Of a stretch of 64,000 bases of DNA, positions 45,106-55,991 are shown piece after piece. Origin of the DNA: Desulfofalx alkaliphila DSM 12257 (GTDB taxonomy: Bacteria; Bacillota; Desulfotomaculia; Desulfotomaculales; Desulfohalotomaculaceae); NCBI RefSeq assembly GCF_000711975.1, contig NZ_JONT01000003.1, positions 114,921 through 178,920 on the forward strand. The letters run 5' to 3'. The notes below the pieces were generated by a model, which did no database searches, had not been told where the DNA came from, and was given only the letters and a program-made list of their open reading frames with translations. A program made the position numbers and the translations under genes. Every line of letters begins with the position of its first letter. Position 1 is the first letter of the stretch.

Positions 45106-45798
45106 TTAGCCCACTAAAATTTTTTCTGTAATCCACACAAATAAGACTGCAAGGAAAATGGCCGGCAGTAAATTTCCTATCTTTACTTTCATTATTCCCA
45201 ATATATTAATACCAATGGCCGCTATAAGAAGGCCACCGGTTGCATTCATTTCGGTAATCATGCCGTCGGTAAGAAATTCTTTAAAAAAATCAGCAAGTAA
45301 AGTTATGGATCCTTGATAAAGAAAAACCGGTATTGTGGAAAAAATAACGCCTATGCCCATGGTGGAAGTAAATATTATGGCTGAAATGCCGTCCAAGGCT
45401 GATTTTGCAAAGAGAATATTTGGCTGTCCAGTCAATCCATCCTCCAAGGCACCCATGATAGCCATTGCCCCCACACAGTAAATGAGACTTGTACTTACAA
45501 AGGCCTTTGCTACCATGCCCTGGTTATTTCCGGTTTTACTTTCTAACCAGGTGCCCACCCTTTCTAACCTTTCTTCAATGTCAATATATTCACCTATTAT
45601 GGCACCCAGGGCTAAACTTAATATAACAATTATTTCATTTTCAGTTTGCCATGCTGTTTTAAGCCCTATTAAAATAACAACCAGGCCTAAACCTTGCATG
45701 ACAGTGCTTTTTGTTTTCTCTGATATGCCCTTTTTAAATACCATACCAACGGTTACACCTAAAGCAATGGCTGCGACATTTACCACCGTTCCTAGCAA
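45106..45798 (-). CDS. DUF554 family membrane protein (YdfK-like)
   Basis: A 230-residue protein with seven hydrophobic spans, beginning LGTVVNVAAIALGVTVGMVF, and the central ALGAIIGEYIDIEERLE block of DUF554. Function unknown. It lies between parB and the DUF4446 gene, as in related genomes. Confidence 0.85.
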   Translation of the reverse strand: MLGTVVNVAAIALGVTVGMVFKKGISEKTKSTVMQGLGLVVILIGLKTAWQTENEIIVILSLALGAIIGEYIDIEERLERVGTWLESKTGNNQGMVAKAFVSTSLIYCVGAMAIMGALEDGLTGQPNILFAKSALDGISAIIFTSTMGIGVIFSTIPVFLYQGSITLLADFFKEFLTDGMITEMNATGGLLIAAIGINILGIMKVKIGNLLPAIFLAVLFVWITEKILVG

Positions 45799-45916
45799 TT
45801 ATAAGCACCTCTTTTGTTATAGTAGAAGGGGTGGAAACCAAGCTCCAGGTCCCCCTTTAAAAGGGGTACGGTCACCTTGCCCCAGCAAAAACCAAAGGTT
45901 TAAATCTAAAACAAAA

Positions 45917-45956
45917 TGTTTCACGTGAAACCAATTGGATTGTTTCACGTGAAACA
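45917..45956. other. Two parS centromere sites
   Basis: Two copies of TGTTTCACGTGAAACA separated by 8 nt. The distal one (45941-45956) is perfect; the proximal one (45917-45932) has one mismatch at its last base. They lie immediately after parB and are the loading sites for ParB in origin segregation. Confidence 0.97.
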
Positions 45957-45958
45957 TT

Positions 45959-46810
45959 TTATTCTCTGCCAACAACTAAGTCAATAATTCTGGTAAGATC
46001 TTCTTCGCTGTAAAATTCTATTTCTAACTTACCTTTACCCTTTTTACTGCTTTTTATCTGCACTTTGGTTCCCAATATTCTTTGTAGCTGGTCCTGTAAA
46101 TCCACTAATTCGGGATTTATGCTTTTGCCCTTTCGCGGCTTTTGCTCTCTGTTAAGTTTTTTAACCAGCTGTTCCGTTTCCCTAACTGACAGCTGTTTTT
46201 GAGCCACTTCCTTTGCCGCGGCTATTTGTTTATGACTTTCTTCTATGGCAAGGAGGGCCCTGGCGTGCCCGGTACTAATTTCTCCCCTGTTTAACATCAT
46301 TATTATATTTTCCGATAAGGTCAGTAATCGCAACATATTGGCTATTAAAGACCTGCTTTTGCCAACCCTGTCTGCCACCTGTTCTTGGGTTAAACCAAAT
46401 TCTTTAATTAAACTTTGATATGCTATGGCTTCTTCGATGGGGTTTAGGTTTTCCCTTTGTAAATTTTCTATCAGTGCAACTTCTGCAGCTTCGCCGTCAT
46501 TATAAGTGGCTATTACCGCCGGAATAGTTTCCTGGCCTATCATTAGGCAGGCCCGCCATCTTCTTTCACCGGCAATAAGTTGATATCCGGATTTCTCATT
46601 TCCCCTCACTACAATTGGTTGTATAACGCCGTGTTCTTTTATGGACTTAGCCAGTTCGCTGAGTTTTTCCTTGTCAATTTCCTTTCTGGGTTGTTTGGGG
46701 TTTGGTTTTATGTCTGTAACCAATATATTTTTTAAAGTCTTTTTCTCTTCGTCACTGTAATTAGGTATTAATGCCTGCAGACCCCTGCCCAAGCCCCTTT
46801 TTTTAGTCAA
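45959..46810 (-). CDS. parB: Chromosome partitioning protein ParB (Spo0J)
   Basis: A 283-residue CTP-dependent DNA clamp that loads at parS. The N-terminal domain has the GERRWRAC motif (CTPase patch) and [15 protein letters not shown] central helix-turn-helix ([19 protein letters not shown]) reads parS, and the C-terminal dimer domain follows. The TTG start overlaps the parA stop. Two parS sites lie just beyond its stop. Confidence 0.97.
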   Translation of the reverse strand: MTKKRGLGRGLQALIPNYSDEEKKTLKNILVTDIKPNPKQPRKEIDKEKLSELAKSIKEHGVIQPIVVRGNEKSGYQLIAGERRWRACLMIGQETIPAVIATYNDGEAAEVALIENLQRENLNPIEEAIAYQSLIKEFGLTQEQVADRVGKSRSLIANMLRLLTLSENIIMMLNRGEISTGHARALLAIEESHKQIAAAKEVAQKQLSVRETEQLVKKLNREQKPRKGKSINPELVDLQDQLQRILGTKVQIKSSKKGKGKLEIEFYSEEDLTRIIDLVVGRE

Positions 46811-47564
46811 TGCCCATCACTTCCTTCGCTAACTCTTTATATACTTCCGCTCCCCTGGATTTTGGGGCATAAATGACAACCGGTTTGCCATGGCTGGGAG
46901 CTTCGCTTAAACGCACATTGCGTGGAATTATAGTGGAGTAAACTTTTCCTTTAAAGTATTTTTTAACCTCATCCACAACTTGTATTGAAAGATTTGTTCG
47001 GGCATCAAACATGGTTAATAAAGCCCCTTCTATATCAATCCTGGGATTTAGGTGTTCCTTTACAAGCCCATAGGTGTTCATCAGTTGTCCTAAACCCTCC
47101 AGGGCATAATACTCGCATTGAATAGGTATTAATAATGAGTGGGTGGCCGTTAGGGCGTTAATAGTCAATAAACCCAAAGAGGGCGGGCAATCAATGAGAA
47201 TAAAATCATATAAGGCCTCCGCCGGTGTTAGGGCAGTGCGCAAAATATGCTCCCTGCTCAGGCGGGCCACCATTTCAATTTCTGCCCCGGCCAAATTAAC
47301 AGTGGCCGGAATAAGATGCAGACCGTCCACTGTGGTTGTTTTTCTGATTTCTAACAGCGGTATGCCTTCAATCAGCACATTATATATACACTTGTCCAGG
47401 TTTTCTTTATCGATACCCAGACCGCTTGTACTGTTGCCCTGGGGATCCATATCAACCAATAAAACTTTATTACCGGACATAGCTAAACAGGCCCCTAGGT
47501 TAATGGCAGTGGTTGTTTTACCCACCCCGCCCTTTTGGTTAGCTATGGCAATAATCCTACTCAA
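46803..47564 (-). CDS. parA: Chromosome partitioning ATPase ParA (Soj)
   Basis: A 253-residue MinD/ParA ATPase. The deviant Walker A is [14 protein letters not shown], and [11 protein letters not shown] and [11 protein letters not shown] are present. It is the partner of ParB and in Bacillus also regulates DnaA. The start is TTG. A good promoter is found about 225 nt upstream. It overlaps parB by 8 nt. Confidence 0.97.
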   Translation of the reverse strand: MSRIIAIANQKGGVGKTTTAINLGACLAMSGNKVLLVDMDPQGNSTSGLGIDKENLDKCIYNVLIEGIPLLEIRKTTTVDGLHLIPATVNLAGAEIEMVARLSREHILRTALTPAEALYDFILIDCPPSLGLLTINALTATHSLLIPIQCEYYALEGLGQLMNTYGLVKEHLNPRIDIEGALLTMFDARTNLSIQVVDEVKKYFKGKVYSTIIPRNVRLSEAPSHGKPVVIYAPKSRGAEVYKELAKEVMGID

Positions 47565-47787
47565 AGGACTACCCCCTAAGATATTATTATTAAAGCTATG
47601 TTCGCTGGGCTCAAAAATCTGAGATTAGTTTAAGGCTCATACAAAATGGAGGAACTTAATAGCAACTGTCTGCGCTGAATTAACCCCAAAGGCAATCTAT
47701 AATTCATTAATAGTAGGGGTACCATTAAGGAACTATATATTGCTCAAGGGACTGCCCCAGCGGGAATAAACAATAATAAAAATGGGT

Positions 47788-47816
47788 ATTATATTATTTT
47801 TATAACTTATCTTCAA
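47788..47816 (-). promoter_or_regulatory. Promoter of parA-parB
   Basis: Minus strand -35 TTGAAG (47811-47816), 17 nt, consensus -10 TATAAT (47788-47793), leaving a leader of about 215 nt. The gap 47565-47888 otherwise holds only the rsmG terminator and no ORF. Confidence 0.75.
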
Positions 47817-47850
47817 CAACTTGTTATTTAGTTCCTGCATTTAAATAGCA

Positions 47851-47881
47851 AAAATAAAAAGAGTTGCTGTGCACTCTTTTT
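47851..47881 (-). terminator. Intrinsic terminator after rsmG
   Basis: AAAAAGAGT/ACTCTTTTT stem with a GC-containing loop and a following TATTTTT in the minus direction, 8 nt past the stop. Confidence 0.85.
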
Positions 47882-47888
47882 ATTTTAA

Positions 47889-48617
47889 TTATTTTATTGG
47901 CCTTTTGGAGGGTATACCTGCTTTTCTGGGGTATTTTTCCGGGGTGGGGCGGATTTTTTTTATTTTTATTAAGGTCCTTTCATCGCCGGTGATGGGCAGT
48001 TTGATATTATAGATTTCATCAATGGCGCCGCCCAATGTTTCAATGCTCTTCATGGCCCCCTTTATTTCATCTTGGGCCTTGGCCCCTTTCATGGCTATGA
48101 AATGACCCCCTATCCTTGTATAGGGCAGGCAGTACTCTGCCAGTACAGCCAAATCTGCCACCGCCCTGGATAAAACCAGACGGTATTTTTCCCTATGGTC
48201 ACCTTTTTTGCCAAAATCCTCTGCTCTGCCGTGCAGTGCCCTGATCTTGTTCAGCTGTAATTGCTCTATCACTGTGTTTAAAAAATCTATTCTCTTTTGC
48301 AAGGAGTCCAGCAAGGTGATGTTAAAGCTATCATTATATATTTTTAAAACTATTCCCGGAAAGCCGGCCCCACTTCCTAGGTCAAGTATTTGGCTGTCCT
48401 TTTCCATGCTGCCAATGGCTTTTAAACAGGTCAGAGAGTCAATAAAGTGTTTTATGGCCACTTCTTCCGGTTTCACTATGGCGGTTAAATTAACTTTTTT
48501 ATTATATTCTATCAGTAGCCGGTAGTATAGATTTAGTTTATCCAGCTGCCCTTTATTGCTTTCTATACCTATTTCCCTTAAACCCTTTTCCAGAGTATCT
48601 AAAAGTATCTTATGCAA
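47889..48617 (-). CDS. rsmG: 16S rRNA (guanine527-N7)-methyltransferase RsmG
   Basis: A 242-residue SAM-dependent methyltransferase (GidB). It has the SAM motif ILDLGSGAGFPGIVLKI, and LVLSRAVADLAVL with a downstream catalytic region. The TTG start is chosen because AGGAGGAG lies upstream; the longer ORF reads through it. It starts 2 nt after the mnmG stop, in the mnmE-mnmG-rsmG order. Confidence 0.95.
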   Translation of the reverse strand: MHKILLDTLEKGLREIGIESNKGQLDKLNLYYRLLIEYNKKVNLTAIVKPEEVAIKHFIDSLTCLKAIGSMEKDSQILDLGSGAGFPGIVLKIYNDSFNITLLDSLQKRIDFLNTVIEQLQLNKIRALHGRAEDFGKKGDHREKYRLVLSRAVADLAVLAEYCLPYTRIGGHFIAMKGAKAQDEIKGAMKSIETLGGAIDEIYNIKLPITGDERTLIKIKKIRPTPEKYPRKAGIPSKRPIK

Positions 48618-48619
48618 AT

Positions 48620-50512
48620 TTACTCCTCCTGCCTTGCCGTCCTTCGCCTCTGCTCTAACCAAATCAGCAGTACAGATATATCTGCCGGGCTAACTCCGGA
48701 TATACGGGCCGCTTGTCCTATTGATTGGGGTTTTATATCATTTAACTTTTGTTTTGCTTCGTTGCGCAGGCCGGCTATATCCGCATAGTCTATATCTTGA
48801 GGAAGACTTTTAGACTCCATCTTTTTAAACTTTTCCACCTGGCTCATTTGCTTCTTTATATAACCCTCGTACTTAACTTGAATCTCAACTTCCTCCAAGA
48901 CATCCTGGGGCAGATCAATCTTTTCATTCAGCAATTTTTCTATAAGGGCATAATTTATTTCCGGTCTTTTAATTAGGGTAAGCAGCGGTGTTTTTTGTTC
49001 TATTTCTGTGGTGCCTGCTTCTTTTAATAGTTCGTTAACTTCCTGGGTAGCCGGAACAGATGTTTGTTTTAACCTTTCTATTTCTTGGTTAATTTGTTCT
49101 TTCTTTGTATTGAATACCTGCCATCTATAATCATCCACCAAACCCACTTTTCTTCCTATTTCTGTTAATCTTAAATCAGCGTTATCTTGCCTTAGCAGCA
49201 GGCGATATTCAGCCCTCGATGTTAACAGCCGATAGGGTTCCGAGGTTCCCTTGGTAATTATATCGTCTATTAAAACGCCTATATAGGCGTCAGCCCGGGA
49301 CAGGATCACAGGGGGCTGATTTTGCACATAACGCGCTGCATTTATGCCGGCCATTAAGCCTTGGGCGGCTGCCTCTTCGTAGCCCGAGGTTCCATTTACC
49401 TGGCCGGCCATAAATAAACCGGCTATTTCTTTATATTCTAAAGACGGTTTTAGTTGGGTGGGGACGATGCAGTCGTACTCTATGGCATAGGCCGGCCGCA
49501 TAATTTCCACCTTTTCCAATCCGGGTATAGTTCTTAACATTTTATACTGTACATCTTCCGGTAAGCTGCTGGACATACCCTGGACATACATTTCATAGGT
49601 GTTTAAACCTTCGGGTTCTATAAATACCTGATGTTTAGGTTTATCTGCAAACCGCACCACCTTGTCTTCTATGGAGGGGCAGTAGCGGGGACCAACCCCC
49701 TCTATAATTCCTGCATAGAGGGGTGATCTATGTAAATTTTCCCTAATCACCCGGTGGGTAGTTTCATTGGTATAGGTTAACCAGCAGGATACTTGGCTTC
49801 TCTTGCTTATCTTAGATAAAAAGGAAAAATTATGTACTTTTTCATCCCCGGGCTGTTCAATCATTTTTGAAAAGTCTATTGTGCGGTAGTCAACCCTGGC
49901 AGGTGTCCCTGTTTTAAACCGCACCGTTTTTATCCCTAAATCCCTAAGGTTATCGGACAGTTTTACCGAGGCCCGCTGGGCATTGGGGCCGCCGCTGTAA
50001 TGGATGTCCCCAATAAATATTTTACCCTTCAGATAAGTACCGGCAGTGATTACAAGGGCAGGGGCATGATAGACCGCACCGGTATGGGTTACCACACCCT
50101 TTATTTCTCCCTTTTCCACTATAATCTTTTCCACCAGCAACTGTTTTATATCCAATCTTTCTTGGCTTTCCAATACCTTTTTCATGTTGCTTTGGTATCT
50201 GCTTTTATCGCATTGGGCCCTTAGGGCATGTACCGCCGGCCCCTTACCTGTGTTTAACATCCTCATTTGGATGGCATTCCGGTCTGTATTTAAGGCCATT
50301 TCCCCGCCCAGGGCATCTATTTCTTTAACCAGGTGAGATTTGGCAGGCCCTCCTATGGCGGGGTTGCAAGGCATGAGAGCAATGTTATCCATATTTAAAG
50401 TTAACACTAAGGTACGGCATCCCATTCTTGCAGAAGCAAGGGCCGCTTCACAGCCCGAGTGTCCGGCTCCCACAACTATCACATCGTATTTTCCAGCTAA
50501 ATATTCCACCAT
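48620..50512 (-). CDS. mnmG: tRNA uridine-5-carboxymethylaminomethyl synthesis enzyme MnmG
   Basis: FAD-dependent partner of MnmE in tRNA wobble uridine modification. The N-terminal dinucleotide motif is [16 protein letters not shown], with [16 protein letters not shown] and the C-terminal GidA-associated helical domain ([16 protein letters not shown]). The ATG of MVEYLAGKY is chosen because AGGTG precedes it. The 630 residues are normal. Confidence 0.97.
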   Translation of the reverse strand: MVEYLAGKYDVIVVGAGHSGCEAALASARMGCRTLVLTLNMDNIALMPCNPAIGGPAKSHLVKEIDALGGEMALNTDRNAIQMRMLNTGKGPAVHALRAQCDKSRYQSNMKKVLESQERLDIKQLLVEKIIVEKGEIKGVVTHTGAVYHAPALVITAGTYLKGKIFIGDIHYSGGPNAQRASVKLSDNLRDLGIKTVRFKTGTPARVDYRTIDFSKMIEQPGDEKVHNFSFLSKISKRSQVSCWLTYTNETTHRVIRENLHRSPLYAGIIEGVGPRYCPSIEDKVVRFADKPKHQVFIEPEGLNTYEMYVQGMSSSLPEDVQYKMLRTIPGLEKVEIMRPAYAIEYDCIVPTQLKPSLEYKEIAGLFMAGQVNGTSGYEEAAAQGLMAGINAARYVQNQPPVILSRADAYIGVLIDDIITKGTSEPYRLLTSRAEYRLLLRQDNADLRLTEIGRKVGLVDDYRWQVFNTKKEQINQEIERLKQTSVPATQEVNELLKEAGTTEIEQKTPLLTLIKRPEINYALIEKLLNEKIDLPQDVLEEVEIQVKYEGYIKKQMSQVEKFKKMESKSLPQDIDYADIAGLRNEAKQKLNDIKPQSIGQAARISGVSPADISVLLIWLEQRRRTARQEE

Positions 50513-50519
50513 GTACACC

Positions 50520-51893
50520 TCATTTGCCAATACAAAAGTCTTTAAATATTCTATCTATCAGATCTTCCCCAACTGATGTGCCGGTTATTTCTCCCAGGGC
50601 TTCCCAAGCGTTTTTCACATCAATGGAAATTAAATCAGGGGGTACACCCTTATTTATGGCATCAATTACCTCCTGGGTATAGTGCTTGGCCTTTTCTAGG
50701 GCTTGTTTATGCCTCATATTGGTGACCAAGACTTCATCCTTAATATTTACCTTGCCGCCCAACACCAGGTCAGTAATTTTATTCTCTAAAATATCCAGGC
50801 CTTCACCCAGCAAGGCAGATAACTCTATTACTTTATTAAATTTACTTTCTATTTCCTTTATTTTATTATCCTTAATATCAATTTTATTGACAATGACTAT
50901 TATTTTTTTCTTTTGAATTTCTTTGAAAATCTTTTCATCCTCTTGGGTGTAGCCATCGGCGGCGTCCAAAACAAAGAGAACTAAATCAACCTTATTTATT
51001 AATTCCTTGGTGCGGTCTACCCCGATTTTCTCCACAATATCTTCCGTTTCCCTTAACCCTGCGGTATCAATTATTTTTAAGGGAATGCCGCCAATATTAA
51101 CTATTTCTTCAATGATGTCCCTGGTTGTACCCGGTATATCGGTGACAATGGCCCTGTCTTCTTTTAATAAGGCATTTAACAAGGAGGATTTGCCCACATT
51201 GGGCCGGCCCACAATTAGAGTTTGCACCCCTTCCCTATATATGCGGCCGCTTTCAGCCCCTTCAATAAGCCTGCTGATTTCTTTAATTATTTCCCTGCTT
51301 TTATTATGTATCTCCATAATTGAAGCCTCTTCTATGTCATCCTCAGGAAAATCTATATTGGCTTCAATTTGTGCCAGCATGCCCAGCAAGTGATCTTGTA
51401 ATTCATTGATTTTTTTTGACAGCTTACCTTGCAGCTGACCCATGGATAATTTTAAGCCTGCCTCTGTTTGAGAACGGATTACATCAATAATAGATTCTGC
51501 TTGGGCTAAATCCAGCCTGCCGTTTAAAAAAGCCCTTTTGCTGAATTCACCCGGTTCCGCAAGGCGGGCCCCATTGCTGACAACCAGTTCAAGGGTCTTT
51601 CTTAAAGGTAAAATACCCCCGTGACAATTTATTTCAACAACATCCTCACCGGTAAAACTTTTTGGTTTTATCATTTTAGATACCAGCACTTCATCTATTA
51701 CTTCTTTGTTTTTAGGATTGATAATCTGGCCATAAACCATTCTAAAACCCGGTTCACTTGCCCAGTTGGTGTTATATTTAGGTTTAAATATCCTGCCGGC
51801 TATATCAAGGGCATGGGGGCCACTGATTCGTATAATTCCTATTCCTGCTTCGCCCAGCGGTGTGGCAATTGCGGCAATGGTATCTTCTAACAA
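50520..51893 (-). CDS. mnmE: tRNA modification GTPase MnmE
   Basis: A 457-residue GTPase. The N-terminal TrmE domain binds formyl-tetrahydrofolate and is followed by a helical domain. The inserted G domain has G1 [10 protein letters not shown]3 DTAGLRET and G4 NKID. The C-terminus ends FCIGK with the conserved catalytic Cys. The TTG start has a GGAGG site. It is the first gene of mnmE-mnmG-rsmG. Confidence 0.97.
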   Translation of the reverse strand: MLEDTIAAIATPLGEAGIGIIRISGPHALDIAGRIFKPKYNTNWASEPGFRMVYGQIINPKNKEVIDEVLVSKMIKPKSFTGEDVVEINCHGGILPLRKTLELVVSNGARLAEPGEFSKRAFLNGRLDLAQAESIIDVIRSQTEAGLKLSMGQLQGKLSKKINELQDHLLGMLAQIEANIDFPEDDIEEASIMEIHNKSREIIKEISRLIEGAESGRIYREGVQTLIVGRPNVGKSSLLNALLKEDRAIVTDIPGTTRDIIEEIVNIGGIPLKIIDTAGLRETEDIVEKIGVDRTKELINKVDLVLFVLDAADGYTQEDEKIFKEIQKKKIIVIVNKIDIKDNKIKEIESKFNKVIELSALLGEGLDILENKITDLVLGGKVNIKDEVLVTNMRHKQALEKAKHYTQEVIDAINKGVPPDLISIDVKNAWEALGEITGTSVGEDLIDRIFKDFCIGK

Positions 51894-51912
51894 AACTTAA
51901 ACCTCCGATTCC

Positions 51913-51945
51913 AAAAAACCCAGCAACATATGTTGCTGGGTTTTT
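51913..51945. terminator. Intrinsic terminator between jag and mnmE
   Basis: AACCCAGCAACA/TGTTGCTGGGTT, a perfect 12-bp stem with T runs on both sides, at the end of the yidC-jag transcript. Confidence 0.9.
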
Positions 51946-51964
51946 CTACAAATTTAAAATTTCC

Positions 51965-52588
51965 CTAGGATTTCTTAGGAGCAATAACTATTTTGCGGTA
52001 AGGTTCTTCACCTTCACTGAATGTATATATATCATCTCTTGTCTGCAAAGCTGTGTGAATAATACGCCTCTCTTGGGCATTCATCGGCTCTAAAACTACA
52101 CTTTTACCTCTTCTTTTGGCCTTATCAGCAAGTCTTAAAGCTAATTTTTTCAGAGTTTCTTCCCTTCTTGTCCTGTAACCCTCAACATCCAGTATTATTT
52201 TTTGTCTTTTTTCCAGGTTTTTATTCACCGATAGATTTACTAAGTACTGTAAAGCATCCAGGGTTTCTCCACGTCTGCCTATTAAGACCCCCAGGTCTGG
52301 ACCTTGCATATTAACTTTAATCGCTTGTCCATTGTCATTTACCTGTATGTCCACCGGCAGATCCATGGCCTTTACAATGCTCTGCAGTAATTCAGTGGTC
52401 TTTTTAACAGGATTCTCTTTTAAAATCACCTTTACCCTTGCCGGTTTAACGCCAAAAAAACCAAACAAACCCTTAGATGCCTCTTCTAATACTTCATACT
52501 CAATTTCATCCCTAGATACACCCAATTCGTTAACAGCATTAAGAAGGGCATCTTCTATGGTCTTACCTGTCACCTCTAAAGTTTTCAA
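51965..52588 (-). CDS. jag: RNA-binding protein Jag (KhpB)
   Basis: A 207-residue protein with an N-terminal Jag domain (EVTGKTIEDALLNAV), a KH domain (IKVNMQGPDLGVLIGRRGETLDALQ) and a C-terminal R3H domain (MNAQERRIIHTALQ). It binds RNA with KhpA and affects cell elongation and division in Gram-positives. It overlaps yidC by 4 nt. Confidence 0.96.
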   Translation of the reverse strand: MKTLEVTGKTIEDALLNAVNELGVSRDEIEYEVLEEASKGLFGFFGVKPARVKVILKENPVKKTTELLQSIVKAMDLPVDIQVNDNGQAIKVNMQGPDLGVLIGRRGETLDALQYLVNLSVNKNLEKRQKIILDVEGYRTRREETLKKLALRLADKAKRRGKSVVLEPMNAQERRIIHTALQTRDDIYTFSEGEEPYRKIVIAPKKS

Positions 52589-53247
52589 TTCTCAGCTACC
52601 TCCTTTTTTTCTGTAGCTAAGACATGTTTATTAATATAAAACTGTTGTATTGCTCCCACCAGGTTAAATATCACCCAATACAAAGCTAAACCTGAAGGAA
52701 CAGTTGCGGCAATCCATCCAATTAAAGCCGGCATTACATACAACATTGTTCTCTGGGTGGTATCAGCAGTATTAGTTGTCAGTTTGGACTGCATAAAGGT
52801 GGTTACGGCAGCCAATATCGGTAAAATAAAAGTAGGATCCCTTTCTGCCAAATTTATTATAAAAATAGTCGCATGTTCGGGGTTAATAAAGTCAAAATTA
52901 AACAAGGCCCGATACAGTGCTATTAAAATTGGCATTTGTATTAATATGGGGAAGCAACCCGCCATAGGATTCACATTATGCTTTTGATATAGCTCCATGA
53001 TCTTTTTTTGCATTTTTTGTGGGTCTTTTTTCTTATACTTATCCTGTATTGCCTTAATTTCAGGAGCTATTTTTTGCATCATTTTCATGGAAACCATTTG
53101 TTTCTTTGTAAGGGGATAGAGCGCAACTTTAATAATCACTGTCAGCAAGACAATTGCCAGCGCATAGCTGGGTATACCAATGGTGTCGGTAAAAAGATAT
53201 AAGGAATTTATTACCGATCTCATTCCTTCAACGAGTGCATTCCACAA
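52585..53247 (-). CDS. yidC: Membrane protein insertase YidC
   Basis: A 220-residue Oxa1-family insertase with five hydrophobic spans (about 27-45, 90-112, 135-150, 160-175 and 180-200). The conserved positive patch is KKDPQKMQKKIMELYQKHN and the core is AGCFPILIQMPILIALY. It starts at TTG or GTG behind GGAG. It is the short form without a large periplasmic domain, and no lipobox is evident. Confidence 0.95.
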   Translation of the reverse strand: MWNALVEGMRSVINSLYLFTDTIGIPSYALAIVLLTVIIKVALYPLTKKQMVSMKMMQKIAPEIKAIQDKYKKKDPQKMQKKIMELYQKHNVNPMAGCFPILIQMPILIALYRALFNFDFINPEHATIFIINLAERDPTFILPILAAVTTFMQSKLTTNTADTTQRTMLYVMPALIGWIAATVPSGLALYWVIFNLVGAIQQFYINKHVLATEKKEVAEN

Positions 53248-53276
53248 ACCTTACTCCTCCTTTAAAATCCACGCCA

Positions 53277-53486
53277 TTATACTGGATCGTAGCCCCCTGG
53301 GTGAAAGGGATGACATTTTATTATTCTTTTTAACGCCAGCCACAACCCCTTAATTAAACCATATTTTATTATGGCAAGTCTTGAATATTCAGAACATGTG
53401 GGATAAAACCTGCAGGTGCGTGGTTTTAAAGGAGATATTATTTTTTGGTATATCCAAATTAACCCAAGCACCGCCCTTTTAATCAT
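53277..53486 (-). CDS. yidD: Membrane protein insertion efficiency factor YidD
   Basis: A 69-residue protein with the complete family signature: [20 protein letters not shown], then [12 protein letters not shown] and [11 protein letters not shown]. It lies between rnpA and yidC, overlapping rnpA by 4 nt. Confidence 0.95.
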   Translation of the reverse strand: MIKRAVLGLIWIYQKIISPLKPRTCRFYPTCSEYSRLAIIKYGLIKGLWLALKRIIKCHPFHPGGYDPV

Positions 53487-53836
53487 GGTTCACATCTCCT
53501 AAACCGTGCATGTTTATTTAACAATTTTAAAACACTTTTTTCCAGTTCCTGATAATCAGAATCTTGAGCGGCTGTTCTAGCAATAATAACGTAATCATAC
53601 CCTACTTCAAACCGATCTTTATTTAACCTACAAATCTCCCTTAATACCCTCTTAACTCTGTTTCTGCTTACTGCTTTACCAAATTTTTTACCTACAGAAA
53701 AACCAACACGAATGATACCGTCATCAGATTTAAGCCTGTACATAACCAAATTTTTGTCTGCCACAGATTTACCCAAACGGTATACCTTTAAAAAATCCTT
53801 GTTTTTTTTCAACCTAGTTAAATTATAACTATCCAT
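53483..53836 (-). CDS. rnpA: Ribonuclease P protein component
   Basis: A 117-residue basic protein that helps the RNase P RNA process tRNA 5' ends. The RNR signature is [13 protein letters not shown] near residue 60, with [15 protein letters not shown] before it. The order rpmH-rnpA-yidD-yidC-jag is the canonical Firmicute one. Confidence 0.95.
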   Translation of the reverse strand: MDSYNLTRLKKNKDFLKVYRLGKSVADKNLVMYRLKSDDGIIRVGFSVGKKFGKAVSRNRVKRVLREICRLNKDRFEVGYDYVIIARTAAQDSDYQELEKSVLKLLNKHARFRRCEP

Positions 53837-53901
53837 ATTATTCCTGAAATAAACATTTTTAAAGGTAGGATTTCCATAATTATGACGGCTTATACAAAAT
53901 G

Positions 53902-53926
53902 GAAAAGGCCACGAATAAGCGGCCTT
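53902..53926 (-). terminator. Hairpin between rpmH and rnpA
   Basis: AAGGCC/GGCCTT stem overlapping the rpmH stop, followed by TTCC in the minus direction. It is weak and may attenuate rnpA relative to rpmH. Confidence 0.5.
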
Positions 53927-54062
53927 ATGCTGATAATCTCTTTCTACCTTTAAGTCTTCTCCGCTTTATTACATTGCGACCGCCTTTTGTAGCCATGCGC
54001 TTTAAGAAGCCATGTAATCTTTTACGCTTGCGTTTTTTGGGTTGAAAAGTACGCTTAGGCAA
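53925..54062 (-). CDS. rpmH: 50S ribosomal protein L34
   Basis: A 45-residue, very basic protein: [18 protein letters not shown] and then [19 protein letters not shown]. The TTG start is preceded by AAGGAGGTG. It is short and easily missed, but its identity and position next to dnaA and rnpA are unambiguous. Confidence 0.97.
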   Translation of the reverse strand: MPKRTFQPKKRKRKRLHGFLKRMATKGGRNVIKRRRLKGRKRLSA

Positions 54063-54173
54063 TAATAGCACCTCCTTAAACAAGTATTAAGCCAGTTAAT
54101 ATCAAATGCTTATTAAATATGCCCACTGGGCCAAGCATAAAATCAAGTTTTCAACTTAGAGACACACATTCCA

Positions 54174-54202
54174 ATTATATATAACCATAACAAAAACGTC
54201 AA
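54174..54202 (-). promoter_or_regulatory. rpmH promoter
   Basis: Minus strand -35 TTGACG (54197-54202), 17 nt, -10 TATAAT (54174-54179), about 110 nt before rpmH, inside oriC. Confidence 0.85.
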
Positions 54203-54331
54203 GAAATTACCAGCTTGTGTATAACTTTTGTTGCTGATAAAAACCTGTTGATAACTTCTGGAAGTTTTGGTACTATTGAGGTGTTGGGTTTTAATTTTTT
54301 TTATTTTATCAACACCACATCACAAGCCTTG

Positions 54332-54360
54332 TTGTTAATTATGTGAATTGATGACATAAT
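54332..54360 (+). promoter_or_regulatory. dnaA promoter
   Basis: Plus strand -35 TTGTTA (54332-54337), 17 nt, -10 CATAAT (54355-54360), about 75 nt before the dnaA start codon and 18 nt after a DnaA-box-like 9-mer, so autoregulation is plausible. Confidence 0.6.
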
Positions 54361-54383
54361 GCCCCTTGACGGGGCGCTTTTTT
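54361..54383 (+). terminator. Terminator-like hairpin in the dnaA leader
   Basis: GCCCC-TTGAC-GGGGC stem-loop followed by GCTTTTTT. It starts right after the -10 of the predicted dnaA promoter and ends about 52 nt before the start codon. It looks like an intrinsic terminator or attenuator; see findings. Confidence 0.65.
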
Positions 54384-54435
54384 AACTGATTGTTCATGCC
54401 AATGAAGGCGTTATTAGTACTTTGGGGAGGTAAAA

Positions 54436-55776
54436 ATGTTAAAGCAAGATGTTTTAGACAGCTGGCATAAGGTGCTGGCAATACTTGAAAAAAGATTAAA
54501 TAAACACTCCTTTGAAACTTGGGTTACATCGCTAACCCCCTTAGGTTGGTATAACGGTGCCATTTTAATAGAGGTGCCCAATCACTTTTCTAAGGACTGG
54601 TTGGACGAGCGATACACTCCCCTGATAAAACAGGCCTTTGGCGAAGTTTTAAATAAAGATGTTACGGTGCGCCTAATACTGGCCAGTGAGGTACCCAATA
54701 AGTTATTAAGAATACCTAATGTGGAACCTGTTTATAACGGGGCGGATTTAGACTCCAGCCCCCTTAACCCCAAGTATACCTTCGATACTTTTGTGGTAGG
54801 AAATAATAACAGATTTGCCCATGCCGCTTCACTGGCTGTGGCAGAAACCCCCGCCAAGGCCTACAATCCACTCTTTATTTACGGCGGGGTGGGTTTGGGA
54901 AAAACACACCTTATGCACGCCATTGGCCACTACATTAAAAGTAATAGCCCAAATTTAAAAATATCTTATATTACTTCGGAAAAATTCACTAACGAATTAA
55001 TTAACTCCATTAGGGATGATGATCCGGCCTCATTTAGAAATAAATACCGCAAAACAGATATTTTGTTAATTGACGACATTCAGTTTCTAGCCGGAAAAGA
55101 AAGGACACAGGAGGAGTTTTTCCATACCTTTAATACATTATATGAAGCAAATAAACAGATAATTATTTCCAGTGACAGACCGCCAAAAAGCATACCTACT
55201 TTAGAAGACCGCCTTCGTTCACGGTTTGAGTGGGGTTTAATTACTGACATTCAAGCCCCTGACTATGAAACAAGGATAGCTATTTTGCGTAAAAAGGCAC
55301 AGCTGGAGGGCTTAGAGGTGCCTGACGACACCATAGCTTATATTGCAAGAAAAATAGACTCTAACATCCGTGAATTAGAGGGGGCCCTCATTAGAATTAT
55401 TGCCTTTGCTTCTTTAACCAACAGCCCCATTACTCCGGAGATGGCTGCCAACGTTTTAAAGGATATTTTACCGCCTAGCAAACCAAAGGTAATAACGGTG
55501 AGTTTAATACAAAAGATTGTGGCAGAGAGTTATAACATTAAGCCGGAAGAGTTGAAGGCTAAAAAAAGAACCCGGGCCGTTGCTTTTCCGAGGCAAATTG
55601 CCATGTATATAACCAGAGAGTTAACAGATTTATCTTTACCCAAAATAGGTGAAGAATTTGGCGGCCGAGACCATACCACCGTGCTCCATGCCTGCGATAA
55701 AATAACCAACGAAATACAAGAGGACTCTGAGCTGGAAGCCAGAATAAACGGTCTAATTAAAAAAATCCGGGAATAA
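54436..55776 (+). CDS. dnaA: Chromosomal replication initiator DnaA
   Basis: A 446-residue initiator. The N-terminal DnaB-contact domain is followed by the AAA+ domain with Walker [16 protein letters not shown] and Walker [14 protein letters not shown]. The C-terminal DNA-binding domain has the signature [14 protein letters not shown]. The start is ATG behind GGGGAGG. It is the first gene of the dnaA-dnaN-yaaA-recF-remB-gyrB-gyrA run. Confidence 0.99.
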   Translation: MLKQDVLDSWHKVLAILEKRLNKHSFETWVTSLTPLGWYNGAILIEVPNHFSKDWLDERYTPLIKQAFGEVLNKDVTVRLILASEVPNKLLRIPNVEPVYNGADLDSSPLNPKYTFDTFVVGNNNRFAHAASLAVAETPAKAYNPLFIYGGVGLGKTHLMHAIGHYIKSNSPNLKISYITSEKFTNELINSIRDDDPASFRNKYRKTDILLIDDIQFLAGKERTQEEFFHTFNTLYEANKQIIISSDRPPKSIPTLEDRLRSRFEWGLITDIQAPDYETRIAILRKKAQLEGLEVPDDTIAYIARKIDSNIRELEGALIRIIAFASLTNSPITPEMAANVLKDILPPSKPKVITVSLIQKIVAESYNIKPEELKAKKRTRAVAFPRQIAMYITRELTDLSLPKIGEEFGGRDHTTVLHACDKITNEIQEDSELEARINGLIKKIRE

Positions 55777-55991
55777 TTAACACAGGGTGTATAAGCTGTG
55801 CAGTGTTATGGGGATTAGTTTAAGAAGCCAAAAATCAGGCCCTTAATAAAGGGTAATTATTAACTTTTCTTCAACAGTGATATTAGTTATTAAAAGGCTT
55901 GTGGGGTAACACCTTAGTAGACATACCCACATAATAACAGCACCTACTACTACTGCTATCATTAAAAGATAATTATTTTAAGGGGATTATT

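Larger units (their letters stand above)
54063..54435. other. Origin of replication (oriC) region
   Basis: The rpmH-dnaA spacer is AT-rich and contains DnaA-box-like 9-mers: TTATACACA (complement, 54216-54224), TTATCAACA (complement, 54246-54254) and TTATCAACA (54306-54314). An A/T run near 54287-54310 may be the unwinding element. Only the first box matches TTATNCACA exactly; the others differ by one base. Position between rpmH and dnaA strongly supports oriC. Confidence 0.8.
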
